64,000 bases of DNA from Rheum nobile (Eukaryota; Streptophyta; Magnoliopsida; Caryophyllales; Polygonaceae). Made by a program: the position numbers and the translations under genes. Shown piece after piece: positions 57,746-64,000 of the stretch (positions are counted from its first letter, which is position 1; every line of letters starts with the position of its first letter). The notes below the pieces were generated by a model that had not been told where the DNA came from, did no database searches, and saw only the letters and a list, made by a program, of their open reading frames with translations. The stretch lies in contig WOAB01000583.1 in NCBI GenBank assembly GCA_027886185.1, forward strand, positions 6,076,001 to 6,140,000, written 5' to 3'.

Positions 57746-58955
57746 TAAAGTAAAACGGCTCGAGCAACAAACGAGATAGCTATTTCAATCTCTCTTTTTT
57801 TTGTCAGAAGCTATTTCAATCTTTGATATTATTGCGTAAAACATTGCATCACGGTGCTTAAAATTTGAAAGATACAGTGATAAACTCTAGCTATTACTGA
57901 TTTTTTGCTACAGCACTAGTAGATATGTAACTTCATGACCCTTAAAAACTACTCCTTCAGTTGGGTTTTAATTATCCTGCTACACTAAAAAAAAATCATT
58001 TAAATTTATGCTTTTAGCTACTTTGAACAATATTTACCAAATTTACCCCTTGTATTCATTTATTCTAATCCATACCCTTTTCGGTTTTTTAAAACTGAAC
58101 CGAATTAAATAGGTTCGGTTTCCGTTCGGTTTGTTCGGTTCGGTCTAAAATCGAAAAAACCGAAACCGTTGAACAACCCTAATGTGAACTGAAGATTTTT
58201 TTTTTGGTACAAAGAAAAAGCTCCTTAATATGTGTGAGAATGTTTATAAAGACAAGTAATATGAACGGAGGGAGTATATACTAGTATTATGTTTTATTTT
58301 GTTTTTCACCCGTTTTGATCGGACGAAGTTGCTCTTCGTCTAGACATGGCTCTCGATTCCACCGAACTGGAGAACCGTCGGTTTCGGAAAAAAACCGGAA
58401 CCGGGTAAACCTCCCAACTCCGGTTCCGGTTATAAAAACCGAAGAATCGGTCCGAAACCTCCGATTCCACTTTTTTTTTTTTTATAACAAAATCAGATCC
58501 AAAATCGGGCGAAACCGCCTTTTTCATTTTTTTTTGAATTTTTCAAAACCGGAACCTCTTGGAACCTAAACCTCCGGTTCTAGAATTGTGTCATCTCTAT
58601 CTACGTCCGGACATGGTATCGCAGACACTCTTTGATGGAGACGACTAGGCATGGCCACAATTATGGAACCGAGACCGAAAGCTTGAAGAGGTCGATTTCC
58701 CGGTTTAGGTTTTGGGCCTTAAAAAAACAAAACTAAGCAAACATAATTAAAATATAATAAACATATTTTTAAAATGAAGGAATCGGCATTTCGAATACCC
58801 GTTTGGAACCGGAAGAGGTTCTCCACTTTTGGGCGGTTTTAATCGGCTTGGTTTTCGATTCGAACAGAATAATTATCAGGTTTTCGGTTCCAATCGAATC
58901 AGCTACCACTTATAGAGACGACACTCTCAATTTGGTAAGGGATATACGAGTTCAG
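57746..58955. other. Spacer with MITE remnants
   Basis: 58080-58190 resembles the right end of the hAT at 54652 (TTGAACAACCCTA). 58310-58910 contains clustered CCGGAACC/GGTTCCGG words and a TAGGCATGGCCAC edge near 58646, as in hAT-type MITEs. No gene seen. Confidence 0.4.
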
Positions 58956-59990
58956 TGATGTGACTACGCCCCATCAAGACCTTGATGACCAGGAGGTGCC
59001 GCCCCTTGACACGCCCTCACTGCCCTTGCTGACGCCAGCCACTGCCCCTAGCTTGCCTCTGCCAACTTCTTCGGGCACCGGTCAATTTGTCCCGCATACC
59101 AACCCACCACAAGGCTCCACTAGTCTAAAGAAGGCCATGCAACCAGAGAGTGCCGAGGGAAGTGGCCAAGAGCTCGATCGTCGCCGCTCGCCCCGCCTTG
59201 CTCGCGCGGCCGCTAGGGTTTCTACTCTTACTGCCAACAATGACCCGTCTCTTGGTACCATCACTCACGTCAAAGCCAAGTAACTCAAATCTAGGCTTAT
59301 GGAGGGTCTAATGAGCCAAGGAGTGCCGAGAGAAAGTCAAGTTGGCTCGGTCATGTTGCTTGTGGCTCATCCGGGTGCATTGGCGCCGAGCCCTTAAAGC
59401 CAACTTGGGCGTGAAGCTGGGCATTCAATGAAGACTTGATTTTATTTTCTTTTTATCATTTCCTTAAGCAATTTAAATGACAATTGCCAGCTTGAAATTA
59501 AGTTCAAATCAGTTTTTGATGCTTGGTGATCCTTGGCATGTCAAGGGTCCCTTGTAACTTGTTCTTTCCAATGCTATATATAACCTCATTTCCCTTCATT
59601 GTAAGCACGGCAATTTGCAATCAAAACCAGCAGCTTTAAGCTTATTTCTATCCCAGAAAGTTTCTAGTTCGTGAGTTACATCAAGCTACTCTTGTTCTTC
59701 TCCTTTGGGTGAGTCATATCCCACCATAGAGGTTCAAACTTGTTCTTCCTTGGGGGTGCGTCACATCCTCCTTTGAAGTTCACGTATCCAGCAACTCTCC
59801 TTCACTATCCACTCATCCAAACACTCATCTCCACCCTCCTCAACTCCCCACTCACAGATCCATCATACATTTTCTCCCTTGGCGAAGCTCGATTCCCTCT
59901 TTTGAAGCCAGGACGCGTCCCTTCCTTCACTTGGACCTCAGTTGGAGCGTAATCCTTGTACCATGGACGAAGAGAAGGCATATCCTATCA
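58956..59990 (+). mobile_element. Solo LTR, TSD TTCAG (family B)
   Basis: Begins TGATGTGACT, ends TATCCTATCA, flanked by TTCAG at 58951-58955 and 59991-59995. A frame from 58960 to 59283 encodes a Pro-rich stretch and RRRSPRLARAAARVS, a polyprotein-end motif. TATA-like CTATATATAACC near 59573. Same family as 5006-6142 by the shared first 20 bp and layout. Confidence 0.88.
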
Positions 59991-60096
59991 TTCAGGTTTT
60001 TCATACAAACCAAAAATATTCTCTTTTTATTTAAAAAAAAATTCTCTTTTTGACCAGTACCAAAATTCAAAATCGGAACAAATGCTTAAGAAAATG

Positions 60097-60430
60097 TAAC
60101 GCCCCGTCCAACTAAACCCTATTGGCATACTATCAGGGGGCGTTTGGTAAAAATTAGGTATCAGATTGAAAAATATATGAATTTGAAAAGTGATAGATGA
60201 ATTTATTTGTTTGTTTATTATTTTGAAATAAAGTTATACTAGTGCTTTATGACCCATTTTTTCACCATTTTCCATTCCTTCCCTTCAAACCCAAATTTTT
60301 AGAGGGGTTTCAAAATCTCATTTTGATTGAAATTGGGATATGAATTTAATTCCAAATTTATGCTAACCAAATGTTGGTTTTAGGTGGACTCCTCAACCCG
60401 TTCCAATCCAAAAACTGATCACCCAACTCC
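60097..60430. other. LTR-start remnant and possible MITE
   Basis: TGTAACGCCCCG at 60097 looks like a broken LTR start. GGGGCGTTTGGTAAAA (about 60139) and CTAACCAAATG (about 60363) are inverted ends of a possible MITE. Both are weak. Confidence 0.3.
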
Positions 60431-60515
60431 TGAAAAACAAAGAGCCCCTACTTCGGCAGGCGCTAATTGCACCTGCAGTGGTGCTGCAGACACCACTGCA
60501 GGGCCGTCTGATCAA

Positions 60516-60728
60516 ACGGTGTCAAACACCGTTTGAGGTTTTTTTTTTTTTTTATAAATTTCTATAGTTTAGAACGGTGTTTGACACCGTTTTGTTTATG
60601 TTTTTTTTATTTCCTGAATTTAAAACGGTGATTAGCACCGTTTTTTTTTTCTTTTGTTAAAACGGGGACTATCGCCGTTTGATTTTTTTTAATTTTATTG
60701 GGTTAAAACGGGGATTATCACCGTTTGA
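60516..60728. repeat. Five consecutive AAACGGTG/CACCGTTT hairpins
   Basis: Five short inverted repeats with stems of 7-10 bp (e.g. AAACGGTGTCAAACACCGTTT, shortened arms AAACGG/CCGTTT) are separated by T-rich spacers of 20-40 bp. Centres are at about 60527, 60583, 60637, 60670 and 60719. Confidence 0.85.
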
Positions 60729-60747
60729 ATTTTATTTGATTACGAAA

Positions 60748-60913
60748 TGCTCCTAGGGGAGATGCTCGTAGGGATGCAGAATGGACAATCGGGTGAGGGG
60801 GATACAGGGTAAGGGGGATGCAGAATGGAATGCTCCTAGGGGAGATGCTCGTAGGGATGCAGAATGGACAATCGGGTAAGGGGGATGCAGGTTACGGGGA
60901 TGCAGAATGGATT
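60748..60913 (+). repeat. Two-copy 83-bp tandem repeat
   Basis: TGCTCCTAGGGGAGATGCTC starts at 60748 and 60831; the copies differ at a few positions. Smaller GGGGGATGCAG words repeat inside. Confidence 0.85.
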
Positions 60914-61071
60914 GGGTAAAAAAAACAATTTTTAGCTTTCTATAAATGGATTCGGAGGAGAAGAGGGGGTATGGTAAAAATTTTGAAATTGTTAGTTGAG
61001 TTTCAAAGAAAGAATTAGGTGCTTAAAAAGAAGAAGAAGAAATCAAAGGTGGATTAGGAGATATTATCCTA

Positions 61072-64000
61072 ATGTCATGGTCAAATGAAGATGTCGGAGA
61101 ATCCATTCAAGAGGTATGTAAATTAAATTGGATTAATTATTATTTATTTAATGTCATATAAATTAAACTTTTGTAAATTGCATGATTAATTTATCAGATG
61201 CTTAATTTATCAAATCATTCAAAACTCCACTCTTATTTAGGGTAAATTGCATGCGCATGATTAATCATACACCAAAACTCCACTCTCATTAACTGTAAAT
61301 TGCATATAAATTGATTTAATTATGTTAGTTTATTTAATTATTTAACTATGTTAATTTCACTCTCATTTACTATAATTAATCATATAGCAAAATTCCACTC
61401 TCATTTATTTAACTATGATAGTTGATTTAATTATGTTGTCATTGCTTAATTTATATGTTTACTTAAGACATATAATATCTTTAATTTATAGATTAAATAA
61501 CAAGAGTAATAACTTGTAGATTTTAATTTACGTAAATATGATTGTTATTCCTAATGTGAATGAGGCATGTTTGGTTGGAACGAATGATTGGTCTGTAATT
61601 GGATTTTAAAATGAATTTTACCATGGTAGGTTGTTTTATCATTTGAATTTTAAAAGAAATTTTACCATGGTATTATTTTAATGTAAATATATTATGTTAC
61701 TTTTTACTGTAATTATATATATTATGTAAATATATTATGTTATTATGTAATTACTATAATATCTTAATTTATATGTTTGCTTAATTTATATGTTTTACTG
61801 TAATTTATATGTTTCCTTAAGGCATATAAACTCCACTCTCATTTACTGTAATTATATATTATGTTACTTTTTTAATGTCATTGATTCAAGTGTATATATT
61901 TTAGATTCAAGTTAATATCACATATATAATTTGTAAAAGTTAAAGTCATAAACAATTGTATTTTTTAAATAATGTTTGTTTTGCATATAATTTCCACGAT
62001 TTTATAGATTAGATTCAAGTGTATACATTATTTTAATGTAAATAGTTTGAAACTTGTTATAGTGTATGTACATATATTCAAATAAAAGTTAATATCACAT
62101 ATATAATTTGTAAAAGTTAAAGTCATAAACAATTGTATTTTTTAAATAATGTTTGTTTTGCATATAATTTCCACTATTTTATTATACATGTTTATTTTAT
62201 TTGTAAAATTAATATATATGTTATTGGAAAGTTAGAATTGGACAAAAAAAGCATGAATATTTAAAATACTTTGAATTATAAATATTATATTTTATACATC
62301 ATTGAAAATTTATTGTTTTGGATGTTTATTATACTAAACCAATACATGTTAAAATATCTGGAATTAATGGCAGGATTTTACCTCGTACTTCCAAACGAGC
62401 TACAAGTGGTCGGATCGTGAGTCCATGTTAGCTTGGGCACGCGAACAAGGAACTAGACTTAACATGGTGTTGACTATTCAGAAATCCTGGGAGCGAAAAG
62501 TCATACTGGCATGCGAGAAGTCGGGAAGCTATCGGCCGTTCAAGGATGTATTGATAAAAAAGACGCGTACAAAGAAGAGCAATTGTCCATTCGTGCTGAA
62601 CGGGGTGATGCATAAGGATGGGTCATGGATGTTGTATGTGGAATGCGGTACACATGATCATGATCTTGCGACGAGCTTGGAGGGTCATGCCTATGTCGGA
62701 CGCCTGACTGAGCATCAAAAAAGCGTTGTCAAGACATTGACGCAAGCGTCCGCAAAGCCGAAGATGATTATGACCTTCTTACGACAGACGTATAACAAGG
62801 TCTTTACGTCGAGGAAGCAAATCTACAACATTCGGCAACAGTTTCACGCTGAAGAGATGGATGGTATGACTGTAACCCAGTACACCCTCTCATATTTATT
62901 TAGCTTAATTTGGTTACTATATCAATCCCCGAAGGCTACATGGACATGACGATGTGGTTCAAGACTTGTTTTGGGCTCACCCTCATTCCATTCATCTGCT
63001 GAGCTTGTTCCCTTACGTCGTCATCATGGATTCGACATACAAGACAAACAGGTCAGTAGTTCCGACATTACAAATTTTGAGAAATTTTACTCATTACTGT
63101 AGCATGGTTAGAGTCGTTTTAATACTTTCTTATAAACCGATTATAGGTACAATTTGCCCCTTGTTGAGATCGTCGGCTTTACGTGCACGGGACATACCTT
63201 CAACATTGCCTATTCGTTCATGGCACGTGAGAATGTCGACCACTACGAATGGACACTCAGAGAGTTGGCACACTTGTTCGCTCAAGTCGGCAAGAGGCCA
63301 ACGACGATAGTCACAGATCGAGATTTGGCTGAGGTCAAAGCTGTAGGCCATGTATTCCCCGATGCCCAACATCTATTGTGTTGGATACATATACTGCACA
63401 ATTGCAGGGCCTTTGTCCTCACCGTGACGCATAATGGCGGTCTAGCAGATGGATTCATGAAAGCGTGTCGGTTACTATTCAACTCGAAATCCGAGTATAC
63501 ATACTACGCGCGCCTCCGTGAGATGCAAGAGACCTACACTGGTTTTATGGGTTACCTTATGACTACGTGGCTTGGGCCTTATAGAGAACGTATCGTCAGA
63601 GCCTGGACTGATACCAAACTTCATTTGATCACAAGGACCACGAACAGGTAAAGTGATTTAAGTTTATTGTGTATAGGTTGTTAGTGTATCAATGTGTTTA
63701 TTTATAAAATATTCTTCATGTGTCTGCAGAGTTGAGGGCGCGCACTCTGTGCTTAAAGATTGGATTGAAAACAGACCCGTATTAGGTTTCAACACACTAG
63801 CACAGAAGATCCATCAACTCACAGTAGACCAGGTTAGTGTAGTGAGAGGAAACATGGAAATGGATCGTAATACGATCCCAACCGCAGTGTTGAGGCTACG
63901 AGCACCTTACGAGAATTTGTTTAGTCTGCTACTGAACAAAGTGTCAAAATTGTGTTTGGACACAATGTTGGGCACGGTAGATAGAATCTTGAACCCGAAA
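61072..64000 (+). CDS. Mutator-like (MULE) transposase, incomplete at window end
   Basis: Exons read: 61072-61113 (MSWSNEDVGESIQE), 62374-62863, about 62930-63051, 63147-63647 and 63730 onward. The first long exon holds the DNA-binding-type start (FTSYFQTSYKWSDRESMLAW, CEKSGSYRPF, CPFVLNGVM, ECGTHDH). The transposase core follows, with likely DDE residues in VVIMDSTYKTNRY, PTTIVTDRDLAEV and RTTNRVEGAHSVLK. The CWIHILHNC segment sits between the last two. MULE transposases cut and paste elements; domesticated relatives (FAR1/FHY3) are transcription factors. The junction between exons 2 and 3 does not keep frame with the splice sites I see, so there may be a frameshift or a missed site. The rest of the gene and the inverted terminal repeats lie outside or were not identified. 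Confidence 0.85.

Overview
This window is a stretch of flowering-plant nuclear DNA, almost certainly from a eudicot. The evidence is small multi-exon genes with GT-AG introns in AT-rich spacer, two chloroplast-targeted proteins, a plant-type F-box/kelch gene, and a dense nested landscape of LTR retrotransposons, Helitrons, hAT, CACTA, Mutator-like, LINE and SINE elements. I cannot name the species. No bacterial, organellar or viral block was seen.

Layout. (1) 1-12.9 kb is repeats only. A solo LTR (761-3248) lies in a Helitron-family remnant. A defective Ty3/gypsy element (3964-12274, TSD ACTCA, minus orientation) has a second solo LTR nested in its left LTR and an interior made of two oppositely oriented gag segments joined at a hairpin. 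(2) 13.5-15.1 kb is a fold-back element packed with TTGCACTT motifs. (3) 16.8-27.5 kb is the gene island: a chloroplast inner-envelope-type protein (+), chloroplast GAPDH subunit B (+) and a canopy/saposin-like secretory-pathway protein (-). From memory the Arabidopsis counterparts are all on chromosome 1 near At1g42xxx, so this looks like old microsynteny. (4) 27.8-35.0 kb is a LINE split by an LTR element (itself hit by a hAT), then a motif-array element. (5) 35.1-48.2 kb reads as two nested Helitrons. The inner one (38898-48226) sits four bases inside the 5' terminus of the outer one (35104-48230). Between them they carry fragments of about six unrelated genes: CPR5-like, acyl-activating enzyme, enolase, EDR1-domain Raf-like kinase, PP2A scaffold subunit A and GINS subunit PSF2, plus a CACTA end and a solo LTR. 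(6) 49.4-50.4 kb is a long-TIR element. 50.4-53.2 kb is an intact F-box/kelch gene with a 5'-UTR intron. (7) 53.6-60.7 kb holds a SINE, a motif-array element broken by a 398-bp Helitron and a hAT MITE, a poly-A retroposed insert, and a solo LTR of the same family as the one nested near 5-6 kb. (8) 60.5-64.0 kb has hairpins, a tandem repeat and a Mutator-like transposase gene that runs off the window.

Four loci look like functional host genes: the envelope protein, GAPB, the canopy-like protein and the F-box/kelch protein. GAPB and the envelope protein both act in the chloroplast; nothing in the sequence shows joint regulation. Exon boundaries were read by eye from splice consensus, reading frame and remembered family sequence. 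All family calls are from recognition, not searches.
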